Positions 28,709 to 38,300 of a DNA stretch of 64,000 nt are shown piece by piece. The notes beneath the pieces were generated by a model. That model had not been told where the DNA came from. It made no database searches and was given only the letters and a program-made list of their open reading frames with translations. This DNA comes from Planctomycetaceae bacterium (lineage in GTDB: Bacteria > Planctomycetota > Phycisphaerae > Phycisphaerales > SM1A02). The stretch is from assembly GCA_027490145.1 (NCBI GenBank), contig JAIXYQ010000006.1, positions 1 through 64,000 of the forward strand, written 5' to 3'. The stretch's first letter is position 1. The number at the start of each line of letters is the position of its first letter. Made by a program: the position numbers and the translations under genes.

Positions 28709-29671
28709 TCAATACTTCGCGTTGCCTTTGGGCTGGTCTCCCGCGGCAGCCGCTGCCGGGGGAAGGAGCACTGCGTCCAGGACATGGATCACACCGTTGC
28801 TGGACTCCACATCGACGGCGACCACGTTGGCGCCACCGAGCATCACCTTGTCCCCAACAACCTTCACGCCGATGGGCTTGCCGAGAAGGGTCGGAACCTC
28901 CTTCATCTTGACCACCGAGTCGCTGTACGCCGTCACATTGGGCACGACGTGGTACGAGAGGATCTCGACGAGCTGCTTCTTGTTCTCCGGCTTCAGCAGC
29001 ATCTCCAGCGTACCCGCGGGAAGTTTCGCGAAGGCTTCATCAGTCGGAGCGAGAATCGTGAATGGTCCCTTGCCCGCGAGGGTCTCTGCCAAGCCGGCAG
29101 CCTGGACCGCGGCGACCAGCGTCTTGAACGAGCCGTTCTTCACGGCAACGTCGACGACCGTGCCGTCGACCGGCAGCATCACACTGTCGATCACGTGGAT
29201 GACGCCGTTGGAGCACCCGATGTCGGTCGCGCTCACCAGTGCACCGTCCACCATCACCTTCGGGCCTTCGACCTTGATGCCGACGCGCTGGCCGTTGACG
29301 GTTCCCAAGTGCTTCACCTTGACCACGTCAGCCGCCTTCACTGAGCCGGGGACAACGTGGTAGGTCAGGATGGCCGCAAGCTTCGCCTTGTTCTCCGGCT
29401 TCAGCAGGGTGTCAACGGTGCCCGCCGGCAACTTGGCAAAGGCTTCGTCGGTCGGAGCGAACACAGTGAATGGACCGGCGCCGCTCAGCGTCTCGGCCAG
29501 GCCCGCCGCCTGGACCGCAGCAACGAGCGTCTTGAAGTTGCCCACGGCAACGGCGGTGTCGACGATGGTCGCCTGCTTGGACACTGCCGGAGCTTGAGTG
29601 GCGACGGGCGAGGCCTGCGATCCCAGGGATGACACGGCGAGCACGAACGAAGTCGCGAAGACATTCAGCAT
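28709..29671 (-). CDS. Secreted protein with two fasciclin (FAS1) domains
   Basis: The 320-residue protein has a signal peptide (about 20-25 residues), then two FAS1 domains (about residues 36-165 and 170-300). Each carries the family core: [19 protein letters not shown] and [12 protein letters not shown] in the first, [19 protein letters not shown] and [12 protein letters not shown] in the second. The two domains are highly alike ([17 protein letters not shown] in both), pointing to recent duplication. FAS1 proteins mediate cell adhesion or matrix contact. The ATG has AGAGG in a good position upstream. It is divergent from the rhodopsin gene and shares a 480-base control region with it. Confidence 0.93.
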   Translation of the reverse strand: MLNVFATSFVLAVSSLGSQASPVATQAPAVSKQATIVDTAVAVGNFKTLVAAVQAAGLAETLSGAGPFTVFAPTDEAFAKLPAGTVDTLLKPENKAKLAAILTYHVVPGSVKAADVVKVKHLGTVNGQRVGIKVEGPKVMVDGALVSATDIGCSNGVIHVIDSVMLPVDGTVVDVAVKNGSFKTLVAAVQAAGLAETLAGKGPFTILAPTDEAFAKLPAGTLEMLLKPENKKQLVEILSYHVVPNVTAYSDSVVKMKEVPTLLGKPIGVKVVGDKVMLGGANVVAVDVESSNGVIHVLDAVLLPPAAAAAGDQPKGNAKY

Positions 29672-29710
29672 GAGAACCTCTCTGTTGAGCCCACCCTGTG
29701 AGACAGCCCA

Positions 29711-29734
29711 CTGACGACACGTCAGCGAACGTTC
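29711..29734. promoter_or_regulatory. Two adjacent palindromes upstream of the fasciclin gene
   Basis: CTGACG-ACA-CGTCAG (29711-29725) is followed by GAACGTTC (29727-29734), 40-63 bases before the fasciclin start codon. The symmetry and place fit a transcription-factor binding site. No regulator is identified. Confidence 0.4.
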
Positions 29735-30151
29735 ACAGGCTTGGGCTGGGGGGGGCGGACCGAATGATGATCCGCCGAGACTTCGTCAGCACAACGGGAC
29801 TGAATGCGCGCCGGCGCAAGGTTGATGCAGATCGATTGGTCACGCCAACCTCGAGGGGTGCGCCTCATGACGATCCAACCGGCATGCGCCGAAGCCGTGA
29901 GGAAACTTGGCTCCAATCGCTCACCCACACAGCACAGCGGCCAAGCCTTAAGTGCCTTTTTGGAAGCATGTTGCATCCCGTCGCATCGCTGCGCTCCGCC
30001 CCCGTCCGCCCGCGGGAACTCGGGAATGGAGCCAATAGATTGAATCTGACGAATCCTGAATCTCCGAATCACAGAAGTCGTGATCACCATTCCTAGGCCC
30101 ACGGAAGCTCCCGGCGGAGGGATCTTCCAAAGCCCCTTCGGAGAACAGTCA
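29735..30151. other. Intergenic control region between fasciclin and rhodopsin genes
   Basis: About 420 bases with lower GC than the surrounding genes and no convincing coding frame. It must hold the rhodopsin promoter, but no clear -35/-10 pair was recognised. The rhodopsin ribosome site GGAGA lies at 30140-30144. Confidence 0.5.
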
Positions 30152-30943
30152 ATGACGTTGCTCATCGCGGACATGTCAACCACCATGCGTGCCCTCAACG
30201 CGGGCCTTTCGATGGAGGGGGTCACCATGTACCTCTTCTGGCTCTCCACCGTGGCCATGGGCGCAGGCGCTCTCTACTTCTGGCTGCAGCGCAAGACCGT
30301 GCCGATGCAGTACCAGACCGCGATGACCGTGGCAGGCATCATCTGTGCGGTCGCCGCCTTCCACTACTGGCGAATGAGCGGCATCTACCTCGAGGGCGTT
30401 GCAGGCCTGTTCAACGCCGACGGAACCCGCATCGAGGGAGCGACCATCAAGCAGTTCCCGACCGCCTACCGGTACATCGATTGGCTGATCACGGTTCCGC
30501 TGCTCGTGATGGAGTTCCCCCTGCTCCTGAACCTCGGAAAGAAGGGAAGCGAACTCTTCAAGGGTCTCGTCTTCTGGTCATTCGTGATGTTGGTGACCGC
30601 TTGGGTTGCGGAAGAAAGCGCCACCGGCAGCCAGCAGTGGTGGACCTGGTACGTGGTCAGCTGCGGCGCGTGGCTCTACATCGTGTACATGCTGTTCACC
30701 AAGGTCTCGGAGTCCATGTCGGAAGCGCCTGCGAGCATCCAGAGCAGCCTGAAGACCATGCGGCTCTTCGTGACGATCGGCTGGGTCATCTATCCGATCG
30801 GCTTCCTGATGGCCCTCAACGGAGCCAACGGCGAGAGCTGGCGTGAGATTTGCTACAACGTCGCGGACGTCGTCAACAAGGTGTTCTTCGGTCTGGTGTG
30901 CTACCAGGGCGTGAAGGCCCTGAGTGACGGTCAACGCGCCTGA
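30152..30943 (+). CDS. Proteorhodopsin-type light-driven proton pump
   Basis: The 263-residue protein has seven hydrophobic helices. All proteorhodopsin pump residues are present: H71 in AAFHYWRM, the arginine-aspartate motif YRYIDWLITVPLLVMEF with D110 (Schiff-base counter-ion), T114 and E121 (proton donor), D239, and the retinal lysine K243 in NVADVVNKVFFG. The position that tunes colour in proteorhodopsin (after VPL) is leucine (L118), predicting green absorption. It pumps protons out in light, giving energy to the cell. The ATG at 30152 has a strong GGAGA ribosome site 7 bases upstream. The retinal-forming dioxygenase gene follows, separated by an intrinsic terminator, and a fasciclin gene is divergent. 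Confidence 0.95.
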   Translation: MTLLIADMSTTMRALNAGLSMEGVTMYLFWLSTVAMGAGALYFWLQRKTVPMQYQTAMTVAGIICAVAAFHYWRMSGIYLEGVAGLFNADGTRIEGATIKQFPTAYRYIDWLITVPLLVMEFPLLLNLGKKGSELFKGLVFWSFVMLVTAWVAEESATGSQQWWTWYVVSCGAWLYIVYMLFTKVSESMSEAPASIQSSLKTMRLFVTIGWVIYPIGFLMALNGANGESWREICYNVADVVNKVFFGLVCYQGVKALSDGQRA

Positions 30944-30965
30944 CGCGACCTCTCAGGCGTGATCT

Positions 30966-31040
30966 CCCTCCCGCCCACCGCCCCGAATCCGGCTCGCCTC
31001 GAAGGCGACCGGCTTCCTGGGGCGGAGGCGGGAGGGTTTT
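30966..31040 (+). terminator. Strong intrinsic terminator between rhodopsin and blh
   Basis: CCCTCCCGCC and CCGCCCC on the left arm (30966-30984) pair with GGGGCGG and GGCGGGAGGG on the right arm (31019-31036), with a small internal mismatch. A TTTT tract follows. A smaller hairpin (TCGCC/GGCGA) sits in the loop. It lies 23 bases past the rhodopsin stop and just before blh. Confidence 0.88.
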
Positions 31041-31048
31041 CGTTGTGG

Positions 31049-32014
31049 ATGCCGCGAGCGGTGCCATGGGCTGCGCTCCTGGGCGGCATCATGCTCGCAA
31101 CCCTTGTGCCCGGGTCCACGACGGAATCCGCGCCTTGGCCATTCCTCATTGCGCTCGTCCTCTTTGGCATGCCGCATGGAGCGGCGGACTGGTCGGTCGC
31201 GGCACGGCTCGCGGGCCGAACGGGATTCGCCAGTCGAGTGGCCGGATTCCGGTGGTACCTCGCCATGATGGTCGGCTGCACGGCGTTGCTCGCGTGGCAG
31301 CCGGGGATCGTCACGCTCGCCTTCCTGCTGCTGACCGTATTCCACTTCGGCATGGCTGACGCCACTGCGGTGGGAGCAGATGACGATGGACCGCTCGCAC
31401 GCTGGTGCCTCGTGTGTAGCCGCGGCCTGCTGCTGCTCGCGACGGCATTCGCCTGCAATGCCGTGGCGGCCTGGGCACCCTTCGCTGAGATCGCTGCTGC
31501 GACGCCGTGGGCGAATGCGGCATGGATGCCTGATCTGGATGCGCTCCGGTCGGGTGCGCTGCTTGGCGTGGCGGCCGGCGCCGTGCTTGCGGTGTGCGGC
31601 GCGATGGCACGGTTCCGCCGTGCAAGACGTCTCGAGGCGGTGCTTGACCTGGCGGAGCACGGGCTCGTCACGACCATGGCCGCACTCACGGATCCCCTCT
31701 TTGCAGTCGGCTGCTTTTTTCTCGGGGTCCACGCGGTCCGTCACACCTGTCGACTCGCCAACACGCGCGTGGTGATGGAACCGCCACCTGCGCCGGCAGG
31801 AACACTTGCGCGGATCATGCGTGTCCATGCACTCAGCATGCCGCTCATGGTGCCGACCGCGCTTTGCCTCTGGCCACTGTGCTTGATGCTCGGCGGCTTC
31901 GGGGCACGCCAAGTCGCCGTCGCGACCATAGCCTTCTACATGATCTCCACCCTGCCCCATCACCTGCTCGGGCTTCGCTTGCCACGGCCTAGCCGAGGCT
32001 TCCTCGTGCAGTGA
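31049..32014 (+). CDS. blh: Brp/Blh-type beta-carotene 15,15'-dioxygenase
   Basis: The 321-residue integral membrane protein has many hydrophobic helices. It cleaves beta-carotene to two retinal molecules, the chromophore of the neighbouring rhodopsin. Family metal-site histidines are present in MPHGAADW (H43), FHFGMAD (H99), GVHAVRH (H228, H232) and TLPHHLLG near the C-terminus. The ATG at 31049 was chosen because a GTG upstream at 30959 lies in the left arm of the terminator hairpin, and the residues between are not family-like. Transcription would come by read-through past the terminator or from a promoter inside it. Confidence 0.92.
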   Translation: MPRAVPWAALLGGIMLATLVPGSTTESAPWPFLIALVLFGMPHGAADWSVAARLAGRTGFASRVAGFRWYLAMMVGCTALLAWQPGIVTLAFLLLTVFHFGMADATAVGADDDGPLARWCLVCSRGLLLLATAFACNAVAAWAPFAEIAAATPWANAAWMPDLDALRSGALLGVAAGAVLAVCGAMARFRRARRLEAVLDLAEHGLVTTMAALTDPLFAVGCFFLGVHAVRHTCRLANTRVVMEPPPAPAGTLARIMRVHALSMPLMVPTALCLWPLCLMLGGFGARQVAVATIAFYMISTLPHHLLGLRLPRPSRGFLVQ

Positions 32015-32096
32015 AGCTTCGGGAGGTTCACGCAAGCAGACGACCGGGTCGGCTGACGGCCCTTTCAGGCACGCGGTCGCATGGCTCACTTCCCCC

Positions 32097-32137
32097 CCGG
32101 ATGGGCAGGGCGGGACCTGCCTCCGGAGGACATTTTT
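32097..32137 (+). terminator. Intrinsic terminator after blh
   Basis: CCGGA-GGGCAGG pairs with CCTGCC-TCCGG, and AGGACATTTTT follows. It closes the rhodopsin-blh unit 83 bases past the blh stop. Confidence 0.75.
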
Positions 32138-32249
32138 CGATCCCTCGGATTCGCATGAACTACGGCCCGCGTTGAGGCGTTCAACTGGCGCGTTCCCTGC
32201 GGAACGTCACACTTCTCGCCGACCTCGTCGGCCCCTTCCGGAGCCCCCC

Positions 32250-33410
32250 ATGCAACGCACCACATCCGCTGTGCCATGCCGGCCATCTCCCCTGGATCTT
32301 CAGCCGCCGAGCTTCGAGCACCTGACCGAAGCCCCCTCGATCTCGACGCTGCTCAAGAGAACCGTCGAACTGAGCCTGGCGGCGGGCATGCGGTTTCCGC
32401 ACACGCTGTTCCTCGGCCCCCCCGACAGCGGCAAGCAGGTCATGGCAGCCACCATCGCCGCGGAGATGGGCGTCAACCTGGCCAGGATCAACGCCAGCAC
32501 GATCCGCGACGCCAAGGAACTGCATCAACTCCTGCGCGAGGTGCCCGATGGCGCCGTGGTGTTGGTTTCCCAGATCGATCGATCCGACTGGATCAAGTAC
32601 CAGCTCTGCCGCATCGTCGCCGGTCTTCCGGTCGCCGAGCAGCGCGGCGAACCCCGGTTCGAGGTGCCCGGCGACGAATGGCGCTCTGCCGTCGACGGCC
32701 ACTCCTACCGGGACTTCTCCATCATCGCCACCAGCCGCGTCTTGCGTGCGGATCACAGCGCGTGGAACGAATGGGCCCAGATCACGGTGCGGACCGAGCG
32801 CACCGAACACACCGAGTCGGTCCGTCTGCAACGGGTCCTTGGCCGGCTCGGCGTCAAACCTGGGCCCGTGGCGTTGGCGCGGCTGGCGAACCATGCCGTC
32901 AAGAGCCAGACGCGCACGCTCATGCTGACTCGCAACATCATCGCCTTGACCGAGGCGAAGCAAGGCAGCACGCTGGAGCTCGCCGATGTGGAGCGCGCGC
33001 TGGCGCAGCTCGGCAAGGTCATGCTGACCGAAGCCGAGCGTGATCGGCTCGAAGCGGGCAAGTCGCTGCAGCGGCAGGAAGACATGAACGATCGTGGTCT
33101 CTTCGGGGATCTCGTCGGCTCCATCGACCGATCGATCGACATCACGCCCGAGGTGCGTGCCAAGCGGCGCAACAAGAAGATCCGCGAGACGGTCGAGACC
33201 TGCACGCTCGTGATCCTGGTGGGTGTCATGATGATCTTCCTGTCGAAGCTGTTGATCAACAGGTTCATCGACGCACCCAAGGGTGATCCCACGAGCCCGG
33301 CGGCCGTCGTACCGGCGGCTGAGCCGAAGGCGGCGGCGGTGCCGGATGCGCCTGGCACGACGTCGACCACGCCGATCGCGCCCGGCGCACCGGCGTCAGC
33401 GGTGCCCTGA
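32250..33410 (+). CDS. RuvB-like AAA+ domain protein with membrane anchor, degenerate ATPase site
   Basis: The 386-residue protein aligns by eye to the N-terminal AAA+ part of RuvB: GPPDSGK at residues 56-62, then AAEMGVNLARIN and a Walker B-like strand VVLVSQIDRS. In RuvB the Walker B is DEIHR, so the catalytic acidic pair is replaced by Ser-Gln, and the threonine after the P-loop lysine is replaced by Gln. ATP hydrolysis is therefore unlikely. A single hydrophobic span follows (TCTLVILVGVMMIFLSKLL), then an Ala/Pro-rich tail. No Holliday-junction C-terminal domain is evident. It probably binds a partner at the membrane. The ATG has GGAG upstream. It overlaps the HDAC gene by 15 bases at the 3' end. 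Confidence 0.75.
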   Translation: MQRTTSAVPCRPSPLDLQPPSFEHLTEAPSISTLLKRTVELSLAAGMRFPHTLFLGPPDSGKQVMAATIAAEMGVNLARINASTIRDAKELHQLLREVPDGAVVLVSQIDRSDWIKYQLCRIVAGLPVAEQRGEPRFEVPGDEWRSAVDGHSYRDFSIIATSRVLRADHSAWNEWAQITVRTERTEHTESVRLQRVLGRLGVKPGPVALARLANHAVKSQTRTLMLTRNIIALTEAKQGSTLELADVERALAQLGKVMLTEAERDRLEAGKSLQRQEDMNDRGLFGDLVGSIDRSIDITPEVRAKRRNKKIRETVETCTLVILVGVMMIFLSKLLINRFIDAPKGDPTSPAAVVPAAEPKAAAVPDAPGTTSTTPIAPGAPASAVP

Positions 33411-34322
33411 ACCCCCCATCGCTCCCGCAGCGACCCGCACCGCCTCGCGGAACACGCTCGCGTGCAGCTGCGCGGTCCGGTGGGGCGTCGCAGCGTAGCC
33501 GCCCGACAGCGTGATCGCGACGGGCAGCCCGGCGCCACGCAGCATCGTGAGCGCGATGCGGTCGCGCGCGGCGAGGCCGGCCTCGGTCAAGGCGAGCCGG
33601 CCAAAACGGTCCCCTGCCACCACATCCACGCCCGCCAGCAGGAACGCCAAGTCCGCGCGAGCCGCCTCGATCGCCCTCGGCAGGTGTGTCGCCAGGAGGC
33701 CGAGGTACGCATCGTCACCGGTGCCATCGTCCAGCGGGACATCCAGGGAGCCCGGCGGCTTGATGAGCGGGAAGTTGCGCGCGCCGTGCATGCTGAAGGT
33801 GAACACCCGCTCGTCGTCGGCGAAGAGGGCCGCGTTGGCGTTGCCATGATGCACGTCGAGGTCGACCACGAGCACGCGCATGGCCTCGCCGGTCGACTGC
33901 AGGTGCCGGACCGCGACACCGACGTCGTTGATCACGCAGTAGCCCTCGCCGCCCTCCCACAACGCATGGTGCGTGCCCCCGGCGAGGTTGCCGCCCACAC
34001 CATCCTCGAGCGCGAATCGGGCCGCGTTCAGCGTGCCTTGCGTGGCCAGACGGCTGCGGCGCACGAGCGCCGGGCTCCAGGGAAGCCCCAGCCGACGGAC
34101 CTGCTGGGGACTCAGCGTGCCGTCGCGCAAGGCGTCGAGGTACTCCCGCGCATGGGCGTGGGCCAGGAGCTCCCACCCGGCCTCGTGCGGGGCGACCACC
34201 TCGTGCGGCCGGACGACCCCCTGCGAGAGCAGGATCGCGTGCAGCTCGCTGAACTTGCGCATGGGGAACGCGTGCCCCGGCGGGAGCTCGACGACGTAGC
34301 CGGGGTGGTACGAAACGCGCAT
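33396..34322 (-). CDS. Histone deacetylase-like amidohydrolase
   Basis: The 308-residue protein belongs to the arginase/deacetylase fold family that includes HDACs, acetylpolyamine amidohydrolases and AcuC. Typical motifs are GGTHHA, DLDVHHGNANA (zinc-binding Asp and His), AGVDVVAGDRFG and TLSGGYA near the end. It removes acetyl groups from lysine, polyamine or acetoin-type substrates; the exact substrate is unknown. The ATG at 34322 gives the common MRVSYHPGY start; a longer start at 34415 is not family-like. It is convergent with the RuvB-like gene. Confidence 0.9.
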   Translation of the reverse strand: MRVSYHPGYVVELPPGHAFPMRKFSELHAILLSQGVVRPHEVVAPHEAGWELLAHAHAREYLDALRDGTLSPQQVRRLGLPWSPALVRRSRLATQGTLNAARFALEDGVGGNLAGGTHHALWEGGEGYCVINDVGVAVRHLQSTGEAMRVLVVDLDVHHGNANAALFADDERVFTFSMHGARNFPLIKPPGSLDVPLDDGTGDDAYLGLLATHLPRAIEAARADLAFLLAGVDVVAGDRFGRLALTEAGLAARDRIALTMLRGAGLPVAITLSGGYAATPHRTAQLHASVFREAVRVAAGAMGGSGHR

Positions 34323-34439
34323 ACGGCAACGGTAGGTGGTGAACGGATGCAGCGTGCGGGCCAACGAAAAACGCGAGGCCGCACTCATGGCCTCGCGCTC
34401 GGTTGGGCAGGTCACGCCGCGTCGTGCGCGGCGGGCGGA

Positions 34440-35276
34440 TCACTTCGCGGGAATCGTCAGGCTCTGGCCGGCCTTCAGGGCGCCGTCCGAACCGATCGAG
34501 TTGGCTTCGCGGATGCGATCGACGTTGGCCTTGGTGGCGGTGCCGTACTCGGCCTTGGCGATCTTCCAGAGCGTGTCACCGTTCTTCACCGTGTAGCGGC
34601 GGCCGGTGGTGCCGGTCGACTTGCTTCCACCCTTCTTGGACGGCGGCGTCGAAGCACGGGTGGCCCCGCGCGACTTGCCCGCTGCGGCAACCTGCTCGCC
34701 CGCGGGGAGCTGGTCGGCGGCCGGCAGCTGGAGCACCGTGCCGACCTTCAAGTTGTTGGGATTGACGCCCGGGTTGGCGGCCTGGATCGCGGTCCACGCG
34801 GTTTCCTTGCCGTAGGTCTTCTTGGCGATCCCGCCAAGCGTGTCGCCCGAAGCCACGGTGTAGGTGGTTGTCGCCGGGGCAACCGCCGCAGGCTCCGGAA
34901 GCACGATTGGACCAGTCGTACCGAGCGCAGCAGGCGCTGGAGTGCCAGGACCGGTCAGACCGGTCGCAGCGGGCGTCTCCGAGTTGGCCAGCGACGGCTC
35001 GACGGCCGGCTCGTTGAAGATGTCGATCTCGCTGCCGGCGGGAGGATTGATGACCTCGATTGCCGAGCCCTCCGGGGTGTTCGGGCCGAGCACGATCGTC
35101 TCAGGGAACGCCGAGTCGGCTGGGCTCAAGGTGCCCACGCCACCATCGGCGGTCAGGCCGCCGCTCGACAGATCCCCAGAGGGATTGGGCGAGGGGGCAG
35201 TGAGGGTGAAGTAGATGCCGGTTCCGACAAAGAGAACCAGCAGGAAAGCCAACGCAATCTTCGTACCACGGGCCAT
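34440..35276 (-). CDS. Membrane-anchored LysM-domain protein
   Basis: The 278-residue protein has an N-terminal membrane segment (residues about 7-25), a proline/alanine/glycine-rich linker and two LysM domains (about residues 136-182 and 229-276) with YTVASGDTLGGIAKKTYG and YTVKNGDTLWKIAKAEYG. LysM binds peptidoglycan or chitin, so this is an envelope protein with its repeats outside the membrane. A Ser/Thr/Lys-rich linker lies between the two domains. Its start is 67 bases from the secDF stop, and the same strand suggests a shared transcript with the Sec operon. Confidence 0.92.
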   Translation of the reverse strand: MARGTKIALAFLLVLFVGTGIYFTLTAPSPNPSGDLSSGGLTADGGVGTLSPADSAFPETIVLGPNTPEGSAIEVINPPAGSEIDIFNEPAVEPSLANSETPAATGLTGPGTPAPAALGTTGPIVLPEPAAVAPATTTYTVASGDTLGGIAKKTYGKETAWTAIQAANPGVNPNNLKVGTVLQLPAADQLPAGEQVAAAGKSRGATRASTPPSKKGGSKSTGTTGRRYTVKNGDTLWKIAKAEYGTATKANVDRIREANSIGSDGALKAGQSLTIPAK

Positions 35277-35343
35277 GACAATGCTCCTTCCGTGAAGCGG
35301 GTGTCTGGGAATATCGGCAGCGTCCTGCTGCCGGGCTCAGATA

Positions 35344-38300
35344 TTATTGAACATTCTTGGGACGCGCCACGTAGCAGAGCGGCGCGGCAATGAGGACCGA
35401 GCTGGCCGTACCGGCAATCAGGCCCACCAAGAAGGTGTAGGCGAACGGCCGAATGCCGGTCCCCCCAAGCCAGAACAGGATCAGCGCCGTGGCCAAGGTC
35501 GCGCCACCGGTGAGCACCGTTCGGCTGAAAGTCTGGTTGATGGCATCGTTGACCATGTCGCGGGTGGCGAACTCCGCCTTGCCCTTGTTCTCGCGGATGC
35601 GGTCCAGGATCACGATGGTGTCGTTCAGCGAGTAGCCGATGATCGTGAGCAGGCCGGAGATGACGTTCAGGTCGATCCGGAACCCCTCGATCAGGGTCGA
35701 TGCACCGAAGGAGGACCCCTCGGTACGGATGCTGAAGGCCAGCGCACCCAGGCAGACGCAGACGTTGAACGTCACGGCCACGATGGTCGCCATGCTGTAC
35801 CGCAGGCTGCCGAACCGCAGCCAGATGTAGAGCAGCATGCCGATCATGCTGAGCACGACCGCGACCACGGCGCTCGCGGCCAGGTTCTCGGCGACCTTGG
35901 GCGAGAAGCTGCTCACCTGCTCGAGGCTGAGCTTCTGGGTGAGCGCCGCATCGACGAGCTTCCACTCAGGTTGCGCGACCACGCGGTCCCAGGTGGCGGC
36001 GTCGACCTTCGAGAGCAACGCCTTGGGGTCGACCGTCACCATGACGATCGACGTGTAGCCGGCCCCGGGGTTGCCGGGCTGCGCCATGTCGAGGCCGATG
36101 AGTTCGGTCTCGCGCGAGGAGATCGCACCGAAGTCCGGCTGCGAGCGCATGCGGCCGAGCCGGGACTGGGCATCGGCCAGCGTGATCGGCGGCGAAATGC
36201 CCTCGATCAGGACAGCCACGCCGCCCGCGAACTCCCGCACAGACTCGGTGCGCCCGTCGCGACCGATCACGGCACCGAGCGTGTCGGCATTGACCGGCCG
36301 GGTCTGGAGCGCCGCGGCGTCGGTGCCCGCGCCCTTGAAGGTCAAGGGCAGCGTGACCTCGATGTCCTTGGCGAAGGCGTTGGCCACCGCATCGACCACC
36401 GGCTCGGTGGCCGTGTCGTCGCCCGCGAAGTCGGCCGGGTTGGCGACCTTGATCTGGAAGGACGATGCCTTCCCGTCGGCAGTCGAGTCGCCCACCGTAA
36501 GCACGCTCGCGTTGCGCAGCTGTGCCACGGCGGCCGAGACGCCGACCTGCTCGCCGATCGCGCGGATGCGCTGCTCGACCTCGGCTCGGGCCATGGCCAG
36601 CCGGCCATCCGGAGCGGACGACTCACCCTGCGCGGCGGGCCGGGTGACCAGTGTCATCGTCATGCCGCCGCGGAACTCGGTGTCGAGCATCTCGCGGCCC
36701 GCCGAGAAGGAGGCGACGATGCTGACGACCGCGAGCACGATGCAGCCCACCCAGAGGACGCCGCGCTTGCCGATCCAGTCGATGTTGGGGCGCAGCGCCG
36801 ACGCGATGCCGGGGAAGATCGTCGTGATGAACGGCAGGCGCGTGCGGTGCAGCACGTTCGTCCAGACGTCGAGCATGACGCGGGTGCAGACGATCGCCGT
36901 GAAGAGCGTGGTGATGACGCCGATGGCCATCGTGAGCGCGAAGCCCTTCACTTCGGTGGCAGCGACCTTGTAGAGCACCACGCACACGATGAGGTTGGTG
37001 ATGTTGCCGTCGACGATCGCACTGAACGCGCGCTTGTAGGCGATGTCGACCGCATCACGCAGGCGCTCCTTGTGCTCGGCCATCTCCTCGCGCAGACGCT
37101 CGAAGATGAGGACGTTGGCGTCGACCGCCATCGCGATCGAGAGCGCCACGCCCGCCAGGCCGGGGAGCGTGAACGAGCCGTCGATCGCGGCCATGGTGCC
37201 GAAGAGGAAGAGCGCGTTGAGGGCCAGCGCGATCACGGCGATCACGCCGCCTCCGAGGTACCAGGCGATCATGATGACCGCGGTGGCCGCCGACGACAGC
37301 AGGAGGGCCTCGAAGCCGCGGGCCAGGTTGTCCTTGCCGAGCGCCGGGCCGAGGATGCTCACGGACACGGGTTCGGGCTTGAGCTTGGCTTCCAGTTCCC
37401 CACCCTCGAGCACGCGGATCAGGTAGGTGATGTCTTCGTTGGAGAAGTTGCCCGTGATGCGGCCGGAGCCGTTGATCTGCGACTGCAGCGTGGGCGCGGT
37501 GTACAGCTCGCCGTCGAGCACGATGCCCATGGGGCGCTGCAGGTTCGCACCGGTGAGCCGACCCATGGCGATGCCGCCCTGCTGGTCGAGCTGGAACGCC
37601 ACGCACGGACGCCCGAACTCATCCGCATCACGCCGGGCACTCTTCATCGACCAGACCTGGCCCGGCGCGTGCGTCATGCTCATCGCGTCGGTGTCGTAGA
37701 GCAGCACGTAGACCTGGCCCTCGTGCTGGGCTGCCACCATGTCGCGCCCACGGAAGAAGCCGGCAGGGTCGGCCAGCAGCGCTTCGAGCTGGCGCGGATC
37801 GCTGTACCACTGCTTGAGGTCGTTCAGCCGGTACCAGCTCGCGACCACGCTATCGGTGCCGTCGGGCCCGCGCTCGGCGAGCTGGGTCTGGAGTTCACCC
37901 ACGTTCACGCCCTGAGGGTTCGCCGCGCTCACGGGAATGTGGAACTCGAGCACGCCGGCTGCGCGCAGCAGGCGCTTGAGGTCCTCGGGGTCCTCGTAGC
38001 CGGTCATCGCCGACGCGTAGGCGTCGTACTCCTTGACGAGTGCGTCGAGGTCGCCCGCGTACTCGGGGCACTGCTTGGCGATGGCCTCGAGCTCGCGCTC
38101 GCGGGGGCTGGGGCCGTAGACCGGGTTGCCGGCCTCGTCGAAGAGCGCCTTGCCCTTGTCGTCGCGCAGGCGATCACCCTTGGTCGAGAGCTGGAACGCA
38201 CGCTTCAGACGCGACTCGTTCACGCTCGAGGCCAGCAGCGCTTCGCGGGCCTTGCGCTCGGCGAGTTCGGCCGAGGCGATGCGTTCCTCGATGGGGGCGA

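Noticed and set aside
30959-31048. Extended N-terminus of Blh from a GTG at 30959
   Set aside because: These 30 codons coincide with the left and right arms of the terminator hairpin and are not family-like. The ATG at 31049 is preferred.
33396-33410. Frameshift or fusion at the junction of the RuvB-like and HDAC genes
   Set aside because: The genes are convergent and simply overlap by 15 bases; both keep normal C-termini.
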